This document shows positions 41,298-49,499 of a stretch of 64,000 nucleotides of DNA, one piece after another. The translations under genes and the position numbers were made by a program. This DNA is from Bacillus massilioanorexius (lineage in GTDB: Bacteria > Bacillota > Bacilli > Bacillales > DSM-1321): the NCBI RefSeq assembly GCF_902374955.1, contig NZ_CABKRX010000094.1, forward strand, positions 372,001 through 436,000, given 5' to 3'. Under the pieces are notes generated by a model. That model saw only the letters and a list, made by a program, of their open reading frames with translations, did no database searches and had not been told where the DNA came from. Within the stretch, counting starts at the first letter, position 1, and each line of letters begins with the position of its first letter.

Positions 41298-42098
41298 ATG
41301 CAAATAACTTGTGTTCAATTAGATATAGAATTAGGAGATATTCAACGTAATAGTCAAAAGGTGAAAGAGTATATCATTGAAGCAGCAGAAAAAGGCAGCC
41401 AGATTGTTGTATTGCCAGAACTATGGACTACAGGGTATTGCTTACCTAAAATTGCAGATTTAATAGATGACCATCAACAAATAGTAAATGACCTTCAGGA
41501 TTTGGCGAAAAAATACGCGATAACTATTGTAGCAGGTTCTATTCCAACTAAAGAAAATGAGAAGATTTTCAACACATTATTTGTTATTTCCAAAGAGGGA
41601 GAGACGATAAAAGAATATAGTAAAGTTCACTTATTCAAGTTAATGAATGAGCATCATTATTTAGCATCAGGAAATGAAGATGGTATGTTTGAATTGGGTA
41701 ATACAAAAGCCACAGGTGTCATATGCTATGATTTACGTTTCCCGGAATGGTTTAGATTACATGCGGTAAATGGTGCTGAAATCTTTTTTGTTGTAGCTGA
41801 ATGGCCCTTATCTCGAATTGAACAATGGAAGGTCATGCTACAAAGTAGGGCAATAGAAAATCAAAGTTTTGTAATTGGCTGTAATCGTGTAGGAAAAGAC
41901 GAGAGTACAACATTTGGTGGTCATTCCCTTATAGTTGATCCATATGGAAATATTCTTGCTGAAGGTGGAGAAAATGAAGAACTGATTACAGCGGCAGTAT
42001 CAATGCCATTGGTGTCAAAAGCTAGAGGATTTATTCCGATATTAACGGATCGTCAACCAGAGGTCTATGAGCTATTCCAATCACAGATGACAAAATAA
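41298..42098 (+). CDS. mtnU: Carbon-nitrogen hydrolase MtnU
   Basis: This 266-residue nitrilase-superfamily enzyme has the E-K-C triad: E41 (LPELWTTGY), K109 (SKVHLF) and C143 (VICYDLRFPE). MtnU (YkrU) is an omega-amidase-like enzyme that hydrolyses 2-ketoglutaramate-type amides formed by glutamine-dependent transamination, so it pulls the MtnE reaction forward. Divergent arrangement with mtnE supports the call. ATG follows GAGGAGAATG with GAGG about 11 bases upstream. A perfect 19-bp stem terminator follows. Confidence 0.92.
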   Translation: MQITCVQLDIELGDIQRNSQKVKEYIIEAAEKGSQIVVLPELWTTGYCLPKIADLIDDHQQIVNDLQDLAKKYAITIVAGSIPTKENEKIFNTLFVISKEGETIKEYSKVHLFKLMNEHHYLASGNEDGMFELGNTKATGVICYDLRFPEWFRLHAVNGAEIFFVVAEWPLSRIEQWKVMLQSRAIENQSFVIGCNRVGKDESTTFGGHSLIVDPYGNILAEGGENEELITAAVSMPLVSKARGFIPILTDRQPEVYELFQSQMTK

Positions 42099-42101
42099 TA
42101 A

Positions 42102-42143
42102 ACTAAATGAAGCATCGAATAGTCATTCGATGCTTCATTTAGT
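42102..42143. terminator. Perfect 19-bp stem bidirectional terminator
   Basis: ACTAAATGAAGCATCGAAT pairs perfectly with ATTCGATGCTTCATTTAGT across a 4-base loop, between convergent mtnU and the ion-channel gene. Confidence 0.92.
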
Positions 42144-42152
42144 ATGAAAAAT

Positions 42153-42533
42153 TTATTGTTCACTTCCTTGTTTTACATCTAGATTTACTTCTTCATTAGG
42201 TTTTCTATGCTCGAGAAAATCTGTAAAGATATGTTTGGCTAAAAAGCCAATAAAAGCAAAAATTAAGCCAATACCTACACATGCATAAATCATAGTGAAT
42301 ATTTTCCCCATAGTTGTAATAGGAGCTAAAGTTGGATGTCCTATTGTTGTAATAGTCATCACACTAAAGTAGAGAGCATCAACTTTTGACATGCTTTCTA
42401 CACCACTATAGAATAGCGTCCCTGACAGCAAGACCAACACCAGTGTATAGAATAACCGACGAAATGAGCGATATTTTAAAGATTTAAAGAATGAAACTAA
42501 AAATCGTTTGGCAGTTAAGATGAATGAAATCAA
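42153..42533 (-). CDS. Two-helix potassium-channel-like protein with atypical filter
   Basis: The 126-residue protein has two membrane helices (about 26-46 and 78-100) flanking a re-entrant pore loop, the Ion_trans_2 plan of small bacterial K+ channels. The filter reads TTIGHPT at residues 62-68 where TTVGYGD is usual: Tyr and the second Gly of GYG are replaced by His and Pro. The following MGK and FAFIGFLAKH match the family. It would form a tetramer in the membrane, but ion selectivity is doubtful. The TetR gene follows upstream on the same strand, 30 bp away, so they may be co-transcribed. Confidence 0.85.
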   Translation of the reverse strand: MISFILTAKRFLVSFFKSLKYRSFRRLFYTLVLVLLSGTLFYSGVESMSKVDALYFSVMTITTIGHPTLAPITTMGKIFTMIYACVGIGLIFAFIGFLAKHIFTDFLEHRKPNEEVNLDVKQGSEQ

Positions 42534-42563
42534 ATAATCATACGCATCCTTTCTCTAGCTGTA

Positions 42564-43448
42564 TTAAAGTTGTTTTTGATAAACTTGTACGAATTGTAAT
42601 AATTGCATAAGCTGTGTCGAGACTTCAGGTGGTAAGTTTATATTAGATGAAAGCATGCGAGTAATATGGGATACCACGTGCAAACGAGGTTTTTCTTCGT
42701 TCATTTCCGTTTCAAGAAAATGTAGCATTTCACAAATTTCTTCATTTTCTTCAGCCATATCACATTTTAGCTTCTTTAATATAGATTGAATTTTTTCTTT
42801 CATTTTAGTTGGATTGTCGACATAGCAAGGATTAACGATTTCAATCGCTGCCTCTTTAAATAAGACTGTCTTATTTTTTAAAACAATGGGAATAGCGGAT
42901 TCTAAAAAGTCTATATTATAATCAATGAATTTCTCAAGTGAATTCATTTCATTATTAATCATAGTCGCTACTCTTAGCTGATGATGGAGCGAGCCGATAA
43001 ATGCAGCCGCTAAATCAAAGGCATACGGCTGTAATTCTTCTCCAAAAACGTGAATTAGCCGATGAGAAAGCCAGCGAACTTCCGAAACTAAATCATCAAA
43101 AATAAATTTCTTTAATTCTTTGTTGTTCTCCATAATTAATGCTTCGTACAAAGAGAAGACGCGATTTTTTAAATTAAGTGTCTTTTTAACACCTATTTGT
43201 TTCTTTAGAATGTTTTTGTCATTTAAACTACCTTCTTGGAGAATTAGCTGTCGCTGTAAAGTAATCTGACTTTTAATATGATGAAGTAGTGATAAAACTA
43301 AGTCATTTTTTGAATGAAAATAATTATAAAACGTTCCTTTAGAGATCCCTGAAGCATCGATAATATCCTGTACCGATACTTGATAGTATCCTTTGTCTAT
43401 AATTAATTGATGGGCACATCTAATTATATGTTCCTGTTTTTTGTGCAT
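42564..43448 (-). CDS. TetR-family regulator, long form (294 aa)
   Basis: The N-terminal 60 residues contain the TetR helix-turn-helix (SVQDIIDASGISKGTFYNYF, about 25-44). At 294 residues it is about 90 longer than typical members; the extra C-terminal helices (from about 200) are rich in Glu, Lys and Met. It diverges from the DHA2 exporter at 43705, and a perfect 17-bp palindrome covers the exporter's probable transcription start. The most likely role is repression of that exporter and induction by its substrates. GGAGCCC is a weak ribosome site. Confidence 0.9.
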   Translation of the reverse strand: MHKKQEHIIRCAHQLIIDKGYYQVSVQDIIDASGISKGTFYNYFHSKNDLVLSLLHHIKSQITLQRQLILQEGSLNDKNILKKQIGVKKTLNLKNRVFSLYEALIMENNKELKKFIFDDLVSEVRWLSHRLIHVFGEELQPYAFDLAAAFIGSLHHQLRVATMINNEMNSLEKFIDYNIDFLESAIPIVLKNKTVLFKEAAIEIVNPCYVDNPTKMKEKIQSILKKLKCDMAEENEEICEMLHFLETEMNEEKPRLHVVSHITRMLSSNINLPPEVSTQLMQLLQFVQVYQKQL

Positions 43449-43615
43449 GAAACGGGCTCCTTTTCATAGCCTAATAAAAAAATGAATTGCTAGTTTATTT
43501 AGTAGATTTACATGGATAGTTTTTTTTAGATAAAAAATCAATAAATTCTCTCATTATATTAATATCATATGTTTTTATAACGTTCATTTCAACTCGGAAA
43601 ATTCAGATAAAACAA

Positions 43616-43643
43616 TTGACATTCCAAATTCGTGTAGTAAAAT
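43616..43643 (+). promoter_or_regulatory. Promoter of the DHA2 exporter gene
   Basis: TTGACA at 43616-43621 and TAAAAT at 43638-43643 with a 16-bp spacer form a near-consensus sigma-A promoter. Confidence 0.8.
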
Positions 43644-43649
43644 CAGTTA

Positions 43650-43666
43650 TTATACTCAGAGTATAA
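43650..43666. promoter_or_regulatory. TetR operator (perfect palindrome TTATACTCAGAGTATAA)
   Basis: The 17-bp palindrome begins seven bases after the -10 element, at the expected start of transcription. A partial repeat TTTATACGAGTA follows at 43669. Binding there would block initiation. Confidence 0.75.
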
Positions 43667-43704
43667 AGTTTATACGAGTAGTTCTGTTAGAGAGGGTGAG
43701 TGTT

Positions 43705-45195
43705 TTGAGTAAAGCAACTGAACATGATTTTGAGAGACCAAAAGATATTAACGGTAAAGCATATAATCGAACAATTTTAGTGGCCGTTATGTTAATTGGT
43801 GCGTTTGTCACAATTTTCAATCAAACTTTACTGACAACTGCTTTACCAAAAGTAATGGCAGATTTGAATATTGAACCTGCAACAGGTCAGTGGTTAACGA
43901 CTGCATTTATGTTAACAAATGGAATTATGATTCCTTTAACAGCATTATTAATATCTAGAATTCATTCTAGAACGCTTTTTTTAATTGCAATGGTTTCTTT
44001 TGCAATCGGAACATTAGTTTGTAGTTTTGCAGAGACCTTTGAATTATTATTAACAGGTCGTATTATCCAAGCGATTGGCGCAGGAATTATGATGCCACTT
44101 ATGCAAACGATTTTTCTTTTAATATTCCCTATTGAAAAAAGGGGAGCAGCTATGGGAATGGTTGGTCTTGTTATTGGGTTTGGACCAGCAATTGGACCAA
44201 CTTTATCTGGCTGGATTGTTGATTCATGGGATTGGCATTATTTATTTTATATTGTATTACCTATTGCTATTCTAGATATAATCTTTGCTTTTTTTGCAAT
44301 GAAAAACGTTGTTCATCTTACAAAGCCCAAAATTGATGTGTTGTCTATCATTTTATCAACAATCGGTTTTGGATCATTATTATATGGATTTAGTAGTGCA
44401 GGAAATGACGGATGGGGAGACGTAACTGTTGTTTCAACCATTATTCTAGGGATAGTTGGTATCGTACTATTTTCATGGCGTCAACTTACTATGAAGAATC
44501 CAATGCTTGAATTAAGAGTATTTAAATCAAAAATATTTATTTTTACAACCATAATTGGTTGCATATTATTTATGGCGATGATTGGATCAACAATGATTTT
44601 ACCATTGTATATCCAAAATATTCATGGTAAAAGTGCTTTATTCTCAGGTTTGGTATCCTTACCAGGTGCATTAGTAATGGGAATCATGGGTCCAATAACA
44701 GGACGCATTTTCGATAGATATGGTGCTAAATGGCTCGCTTTTATTGGAACGTCGATATTAGTAGTAGCAACCATACCGTTTTTGTTCTTAACGGAGAATA
44801 CATCTATGTGGACGATTGCTATTGTATCAGCATTACGATTTTTAGGCATTGGGATGGTCATGATGCCATTAACAACTGCAGGAATCAATTCATTATCTAG
44901 AAATATGCTGAGCCATGGTACTGCTGTAAATAATACGTTACGACAGGTTGCTGGTTCAATAGGTACAGCGATATTAATCACTATTATGACGAATGTTATG
45001 ACTTCAAATATGCCAGCAAAAGCGTTAGCAGCAACTAATCCTGAAGGTTATATGTCAAAGGTGATTGATGCGTCTTTAAAAGGGATTAATGCCTCATTTT
45101 TAGCTACATTAATCTTTGCTATTTTTGCTTTTTTATTAACTTTCTTTGTCAAAGAGAAAAAAGTATCCATAAAACAAGGAAAAATGTCGGCTTAA
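43705..45195 (+). CDS. DHA2-family multidrug exporter (MFS, 14 helices)
   Basis: TTG at 43705 follows AGAGGGTGAG by about six bases and is preferred over the GTG at 43696 that overlaps this ribosome site. The product of about 496 residues has 14 predicted helices and DHA2 landmarks: WLTTAFMLTNGIMIPL (about 58-73), motif A-like SRIHSRTLF, motif C GFGPAIGPTLSGWIVD (about 151-166). It is related to LmrB and EmrB and exports drugs by proton antiport. A divergent TetR and a palindromic operator imply inducible expression. A related exporter is at 52995-54431. Confidence 0.93.
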   Translation: MSKATEHDFERPKDINGKAYNRTILVAVMLIGAFVTIFNQTLLTTALPKVMADLNIEPATGQWLTTAFMLTNGIMIPLTALLISRIHSRTLFLIAMVSFAIGTLVCSFAETFELLLTGRIIQAIGAGIMMPLMQTIFLLIFPIEKRGAAMGMVGLVIGFGPAIGPTLSGWIVDSWDWHYLFYIVLPIAILDIIFAFFAMKNVVHLTKPKIDVLSIILSTIGFGSLLYGFSSAGNDGWGDVTVVSTIILGIVGIVLFSWRQLTMKNPMLELRVFKSKIFIFTTIIGCILFMAMIGSTMILPLYIQNIHGKSALFSGLVSLPGALVMGIMGPITGRIFDRYGAKWLAFIGTSILVVATIPFLFLTENTSMWTIAIVSALRFLGIGMVMMPLTTAGINSLSRNMLSHGTAVNNTLRQVAGSIGTAILITIMTNVMTSNMPAKALAATNPEGYMSKVIDASLKGINASFLATLIFAIFAFLLTFFVKEKKVSIKQGKMSA

Positions 45196-45209
45196 TGATG
45201 TAATTAATT

Positions 45210-45258
45210 GCTAGTTCAATTTTTTGGTCGTATGACAGATAATTGAACTAGCTTTTTT
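45210..45258 (+). terminator. Intrinsic terminator after the exporter
   Basis: GCTAGTTCAATT at 45210-45221 pairs perfectly with AATTGAACTAGC at 45241-45252, followed by six T residues. Confidence 0.88.
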
Positions 45259-45409
45259 ATTATTTGGCTACAAAACAGTCTACTCTTTCCACAAACGATA
45301 AGGTTTTTTTCTGGAGTTGATATGAAATTTTTACATATAAGGCTGTTTTCTAAAAAAAATATTGTTTTTAAATACGTTCAGTGGAAGAATTAGTATGAAA
45401 AGGCTAATT

Positions 45410-45439
45410 GGAGCCTAAGATCCGAGACTCTTGAGGGAA
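45410..45439. repeat. Decayed, inverted fragment of the interspersed repeat
   Basis: The 30-mer beginning GGAGCCTAAGATCCGAGACT matches the inverse complement of the end of the element at 29365-29484 in 24 of 30 positions. It sits in a 406-bp gap (45196-45601) that otherwise holds only a terminator and no gene. Confidence 0.6.
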
Positions 45440-45601
45440 GCAAACATCTTGAGTAGAAGTTAAAGTTGCCTATTTTCGCTGCTTCTTCATAGAAAATGAT
45501 TCATACGAAAAGAGCCGAATATAATCAATTCGTTAATGAGGGAAAAGGATTTTTTAGAATCATGTCGAATAACCAATTAAAGCGTCTAGGGAGTTGAATT
45601 T

Positions 45602-46144
45602 ATGAATAAACAATATCCTATCGGGCAATACCGTTTTCCTGAGGATTATCAAGAAAGCAATAAAATTGGATGGATTAATGAAATAGCCAATTTACCAGCT
45701 ATACTGAAAGAAACGCTGAATGATTTATCAAGAGAACAAATTCAACAGTCATACCGAGAAAATGGATGGACTGTACAACAACTAGTACATCATATTGCTG
45801 ATAGTCATATGAATGCTTTTATTCGGTTTAAACTTGCATTAACGGAAGAAAATCCAACGATCAAACCTTATGATGAAGGAAGTTGGGCCTTATTAAGTGA
45901 TACATATGCAATGGATATTGAGTCATCTCTTCATATCATAGAAGGTTTACATAGAAGATGGGTTCATCTTTTACGAAATATGACAACAGATGATTATAAA
46001 AGGAAATTTGTACATCCTGAATTAAATCAAACTTTTACTTTATTAGAAGTTTTGGGTCTTTATGCTTGGCACGGAAAGCACCATGTTGCTCATATCAAAT
46101 TGGTGAATAGCAAAAATCCGGAAAATATGAACGTGCAGCAATAG
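45602..46144 (+). CDS. bstA: DinB-like putative metal-dependent hydrolase (BstA/YfiT family)
   Basis: The 180-residue helical-bundle protein begins YPIGQYRFPEDYQE and carries the metal-binding histidines expected of YfiT/BstA proteins: VHHIADSHMN (about 62-71) and AWHGKHHVAH (about 158-167). BstA of Bacillus subtilis binds nickel or zinc and has a bacillithiol-S-transferase activity in vitro, though the natural substrate is debated. GGGAGTTGA precedes ATG weakly. The gene is monocistronic by spacing. Confidence 0.88.
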   Translation: MNKQYPIGQYRFPEDYQESNKIGWINEIANLPAILKETLNDLSREQIQQSYRENGWTVQQLVHHIADSHMNAFIRFKLALTEENPTIKPYDEGSWALLSDTYAMDIESSLHIIEGLHRRWVHLLRNMTTDDYKRKFVHPELNQTFTLLEVLGLYAWHGKHHVAHIKLVNSKNPENMNVQQ

Positions 46145-46271
46145 GGGATATTTTCCGAAGTCTCGATGATTGAAGTAAGTGAAAATAATATTGTACAATT
46201 AATGTACTACGATCACGAGAATGATAGTATAAGCTAAGATATGGGTAATTAGAAAGGGAGTAAATACATTA

Positions 46272-46775
46272 ATGAAGAATGAGACATCTAGTCAAACTCT
46301 AGAACCAAAAAGAGTAAGTGAGTCATTTGCTAAATTAGAGAATTTAGTATTGCCACCTGATACAAACTATCATAATACCATTTTCGGTGGAAATGTCATG
46401 GCTTACGCTGATAAAATAGCCTCCATTTCAGCTATGAGACATTGTCGTCAAGCGGTGGTAACTGTAAGAAGTGACTCGTTTGAATTTCATGCTCCAATCA
46501 GAGTCGGAAGTGCAATTATTGTTGAATCAAGAGTAGTTTGTGCTCACCGTACTTCAATGGAGGTATTTGTGAAAATAGAATCAGAGGACTTAATGACAGG
46601 TGAAAAGACCGTTACATCGAAGGCTTACTTAACGATGATAGCGATTGATGAAAATGGAAAACCTACACCTGTGCCACCAGTTATTCCCGAAACAGAAGAT
46701 GATAAGAAGCATTATCATTTAGCGATGGAACGATACAACGCTCGTAAGAGAAATAAGAAACATGATAATTTTTGA
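46272..46775 (+). CDS. ykhA: Acyl-CoA thioesterase (YkhA-like)
   Basis: The 167-residue hotdog-fold protein has LVLPPDTNYHNTIFGGNVMA (about 26-45), where the Asn and FGG define the CoA-binding active site of YkhA/YciA thioesterases, and DKIASISAMRHC. It hydrolyses acyl-CoA to free acid and CoA, with roles in fatty-acid and CoA balance. ATG at 46272 follows AAAGGGAG by about 11 bases. The C-terminal tail is basic. A strong terminator follows at 46841. Confidence 0.92.
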   Translation: MKNETSSQTLEPKRVSESFAKLENLVLPPDTNYHNTIFGGNVMAYADKIASISAMRHCRQAVVTVRSDSFEFHAPIRVGSAIIVESRVVCAHRTSMEVFVKIESEDLMTGEKTVTSKAYLTMIAIDENGKPTPVPPVIPETEDDKKHYHLAMERYNARKRNKKHDNF

Positions 46776-46840
46776 TGTGTTAAAAGTAAGGTAAAACATT
46801 TTTCAAACGATATAGCTAGCATAGACCATGATGGATGGTA

Positions 46841-46895
46841 AAAAGGCTATTACTTTAGTGTGTGAATAACACTTTAGTAATAGCCTTTTGTTTTT
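46841..46895 (+). terminator. Intrinsic terminator after ykhA-like gene
   Basis: AAAAGGCTATTACTTTAGTG at 46841-46860 pairs with CACTTTAGTAATAGCCTTTT at 46870-46889 with a small internal loop, then T-rich sequence. The rest of the 388-bp gap to 47163 holds no gene; a single AAGTTGAAAT at 47051, like the 21-bp repeat units, is present. Confidence 0.85.
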
Positions 46896-47163
46896 ATGAA
46901 TTTCTAGTTTTGAATATCCTTGATTCTTCATCTTTAAAATAAGCTCCTTATTTATTCCTAGAAAAATGAGAATTAATATATAAAAGGATATTTCTTACAT
47001 CCTATACAAATCACAAAAAAGAGTACCTAAAGGTTCATTTTACTATAGAAAAGTTGAAATGAAAGGAATTAATTCGGGCTTACCGAATACACATAGTGAA
47101 TAGATGAATAAAAAAATCTTTTAGATTAATAGAGTGTCATTTTATAGAAAAGGAAAATCCATA

Positions 47164-48207
47164 ATGATATCCATTTTTATTCTATTATTTCTTTATATTG
47201 TATTATTTTTGTTTACTTTCTCTATTTTTTTATTAGCAAATTTACAAACAGCAGAATTATTGGTTGAAATCATCTTCATTACTGCAATTATCATTAATAC
47301 AATAGGAATATATACGATTATTTCTGGAAAAAGATTATTATTTACGAAGCGATTATACGCTTCTATGAATTTTCTAATTAGCTCTTTGTTTTTAATCTCC
47401 TTAGGATTTCTCTTTATTATTCACATCTCATTTTATCAATCAGAAGAGCAAACAACTTTGAATACAGCAACTAAAATTCAAAAATATAGTTCGTTACTCT
47501 TCCCAAAGGTTATTAATACGGATGGAATGGATCAATATACAAAAGGGAATCTTACCATTTATCATGATCAACTATCGATTTCGAAAATTAAACTAATCGA
47601 AAATATTATTGATGAAACAAATCAGCAATTGCAAACGATCTTTCCAATTCATTCGAATGAGCCTGTTACTGTCATTATTTTTGACAATCGGCAAAAATTT
47701 GAGAGAGATGCTCAATTAAAAGGTGTGGATGGTTTTTATGATTTACGAACAAAAATCCTTCATGTTTTGCATCCGGACGAAGAGGATGTGAGCTCCCTTA
47801 AAGAATTACAAAATATAACCGCTCATGAATATACTCATTATTATATGGATGCTTATACTAAACAGAAACATATAGAGTTAAGCTCTTTTCCGTTATGGTT
47901 TCAGGAAGGGTTCTCTGAGTATATTGCACGTGAATTTTCAGAGGCCGTAATTGAAGAAGTTCCTGATAATATACCGCTTAACCAACTACAAAAGTCGAGA
48001 GGATGGGGAAAGGTTACGGCAAAATATAGTGCTTATACACCTTATGCTATAAGTCATAAAGCGATATTTTTATTAATGAAGGAAGATCCTAAAAGCGTTA
48101 AAAAAATCGTCAATTCCATGAAAAAAACTACGTTTGAAAAGGCTTTCAAAGAAGTAACTGGTATGTCTATTGAACAATTCGATGAAAAGTATAAAAATAG
48201 GATGTAA
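47164..48207 (+). CDS. Membrane-anchored zinc metallopeptidase (MA-like)
   Basis: ATG 47164 follows AAAAGGAAAA; an upstream GTG adds ten residues without ribosome site. The product of 347 residues has three membrane helices in the first 95 residues and an extracytoplasmic or cytoplasmic peptidase part. HEYTH (about 221-225) is the HExxH zinc site and the third ligand is the Glu in FQEGFSEY (about 244-251), a gluzincin layout. Short VTVIIFDNRQKFERDA precedes it. Substrate is unknown; similar proteins in bacilli are annotated as peptidase MA-like. A terminator follows. Confidence 0.87.
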   Translation: MISIFILLFLYIVLFLFTFSIFLLANLQTAELLVEIIFITAIIINTIGIYTIISGKRLLFTKRLYASMNFLISSLFLISLGFLFIIHISFYQSEEQTTLNTATKIQKYSSLLFPKVINTDGMDQYTKGNLTIYHDQLSISKIKLIENIIDETNQQLQTIFPIHSNEPVTVIIFDNRQKFERDAQLKGVDGFYDLRTKILHVLHPDEEDVSSLKELQNITAHEYTHYYMDAYTKQKHIELSSFPLWFQEGFSEYIAREFSEAVIEEVPDNIPLNQLQKSRGWGKVTAKYSAYTPYAISHKAIFLLMKEDPKSVKKIVNSMKKTTFEKAFKEVTGMSIEQFDEKYKNRM

Positions 48208-48212
48208 AAACG

Positions 48213-48238
48213 GACTTTCTAGTAGAAAGTCTTTTTTT
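48213..48238 (+). terminator. Intrinsic terminator
   Basis: GACTTTCT at 48213-48220 and AGAAAGTC at 48224-48231 form a perfect stem with a 3-base loop and a seven-T tail. Confidence 0.88.
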
Positions 48239-48340
48239 ATGTCTTTTGTTATGTATTTCTATTCAAACTTTCATACAACATCCTTTAGAAATCAATCAAT
48301 AAAAAATAATTATATAAAAAAATTTCTTAATTCTCTTTAA

Positions 48341-48378
48341 TGTTACATAATGTAGTGTTATAATAGTGTTAAGTAACA
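48341..48378 (+). promoter_or_regulatory. Promoter with repeated AGTGTTA words before the yoeC-like gene
   Basis: TATAAT at 48359-48364 is a good -10 element with a poor TTTAAT at -35. It is embedded in a direct repeat AGTGTTA-TAAT-AGTGTTA, and flanked by TGTTAC (48341-48346) and GTAACA (48373-48378), an inverted pair. The symmetry over the -10 suggests a repressor site. Confidence 0.55.
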
Positions 48379-48397
48379 TCGATAAAGGAGAATTCCA

Positions 48398-48961
48398 ATG
48401 GAATATGTTGAAGCACTGAGAGATATTAAAGACATAAATGCTATGAAGAAAACATTAAAAAAGCATTCAGAAAGAGATTATGTGTTATTTGTACTAGGAA
48501 TCAACACAGGCTTGAAATTAACCGAAATGCTCCCATTGCAAATTAAGGATTTTTTAAATGAAAAAGGGGAATTCAAAACGTTTCTTCATTTAGACTTTAA
48601 AGAAGGAATAAACAAAGAAGTGTATTTGAATAAGCAGGTTAGAATAGCTTTTCAACATTTTGTAAAAGAAAAACAATTAGAGAGTGAAGATTATTTATTT
48701 GCCTCAAACAAAACTCGTTTACCGATTAGTCGCCAACAAGCTTATCGAATTATACATGATGCAGCTGTCCAAGTTGGACTCAAAGGAAAATTTGGTACGA
48801 ATTCCATGAGGAAAACATTCGGTTTTCATGCTTATAAAAGAGGCGTAGCTATATCGCTTTTACAAAAGTATTTTCACCATAGCAGTCGTGCTGAAACATT
48901 GAAATACATTGGGATTAGTAAAGATGAGATTTTGAAAACAGAAATCGATGTTAACTTATAG
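48398..48961 (+). CDS. YoeC-like tyrosine recombinase homologue, probably inactive
   Basis: The 187-residue protein aligns end to end with the phage recombinase at 4713-5264 (RDIKDINAMKKTLKK, PISRQQAYRI, MRKTFGFHAYKRG, HHSSRAETLKYIG). Two catalytic positions differ: the box I Arg is Lys in GLKLTE, and the box II His is Asn in TNSMRKTF. The Arg of box II, the later His and the Tyr remain. It therefore probably cannot cut DNA but could still bind it, perhaps as a regulator. AAGGAG precedes ATG. The 37-bp gap to khtT without a terminator suggests co-transcription with the antiporter genes. Confidence 0.85.
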   Translation: MEYVEALRDIKDINAMKKTLKKHSERDYVLFVLGINTGLKLTEMLPLQIKDFLNEKGEFKTFLHLDFKEGINKEVYLNKQVRIAFQHFVKEKQLESEDYLFASNKTRLPISRQQAYRIIHDAAVQVGLKGKFGTNSMRKTFGFHAYKRGVAISLLQKYFHHSSRAETLKYIGISKDEILKTEIDVNL

Positions 48962-48998
48962 TTATTAATTTTATAATTTAATAAAGGGGAGGATAAGT

Positions 48999-49499
48999 AT
49001 GAATATACGGGAAAGTGAACTACCAGGTATCGGTTGTAAATTTGAAGTGATAACGAAGGAAAATGAAAAAATGGTCATAGTTATACACGATGATGGTCGA
49101 AGAGAGATGTACCATTTTGATACTGATCACGAAGAAAGCATTTCAAGTGTTGCATTAACTGATAGTGAAGCTCGTAAGATCGCTGCAATATTAGGAGGGA
49201 TGGTGTATAAGCCACAGGCATTAGAAACGATTGAGATGGCTTTAGATGGTTTAATGATCGAATGGTTTAAAGTATCACAAAATGCACCAATTATCAGTAG
49301 GACTATTGGTGAAATTGATATTAGGAATTCTTATAATGTCACAATTATTGCTGTATTAAAAAATACGATGAAGAAGTTATATTCACCAGGCCCAGACAGT
49401 GTAATCGACGCAGGAGATACATTAGTGATCTCTGGAGAGAGGCAGGAAGTAAAGAAGTTTATTGCTGAACTTTTGACAAAGCAAGGTGATTCTGCATGA
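48999..49499 (+). CDS. khtT: K+/H+ antiporter regulatory subunit KhtT
   Basis: The 166-residue cytoplasmic protein has an N-terminal domain (about 1-80) and a C-terminal RCK_C (TrkA_C) domain (about 82-163, with SPGPDSVIDAGDTLVISG near 133-150). In Bacillus subtilis KhtT gates KhtU and its RCK_C domain binds cyclic di-AMP and responds to alkaline pH. ATG follows AGGGGAGG. Its end overlaps the start of khtU by four bases, so both are made in proportion. KhtS, the small third partner in B. subtilis, is not seen nearby. Confidence 0.93.
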   Translation: MNIRESELPGIGCKFEVITKENEKMVIVIHDDGRREMYHFDTDHEESISSVALTDSEARKIAAILGGMVYKPQALETIEMALDGLMIEWFKVSQNAPIISRTIGEIDIRNSYNVTIIAVLKNTMKKLYSPGPDSVIDAGDTLVISGERQEVKKFIAELLTKQGDSA

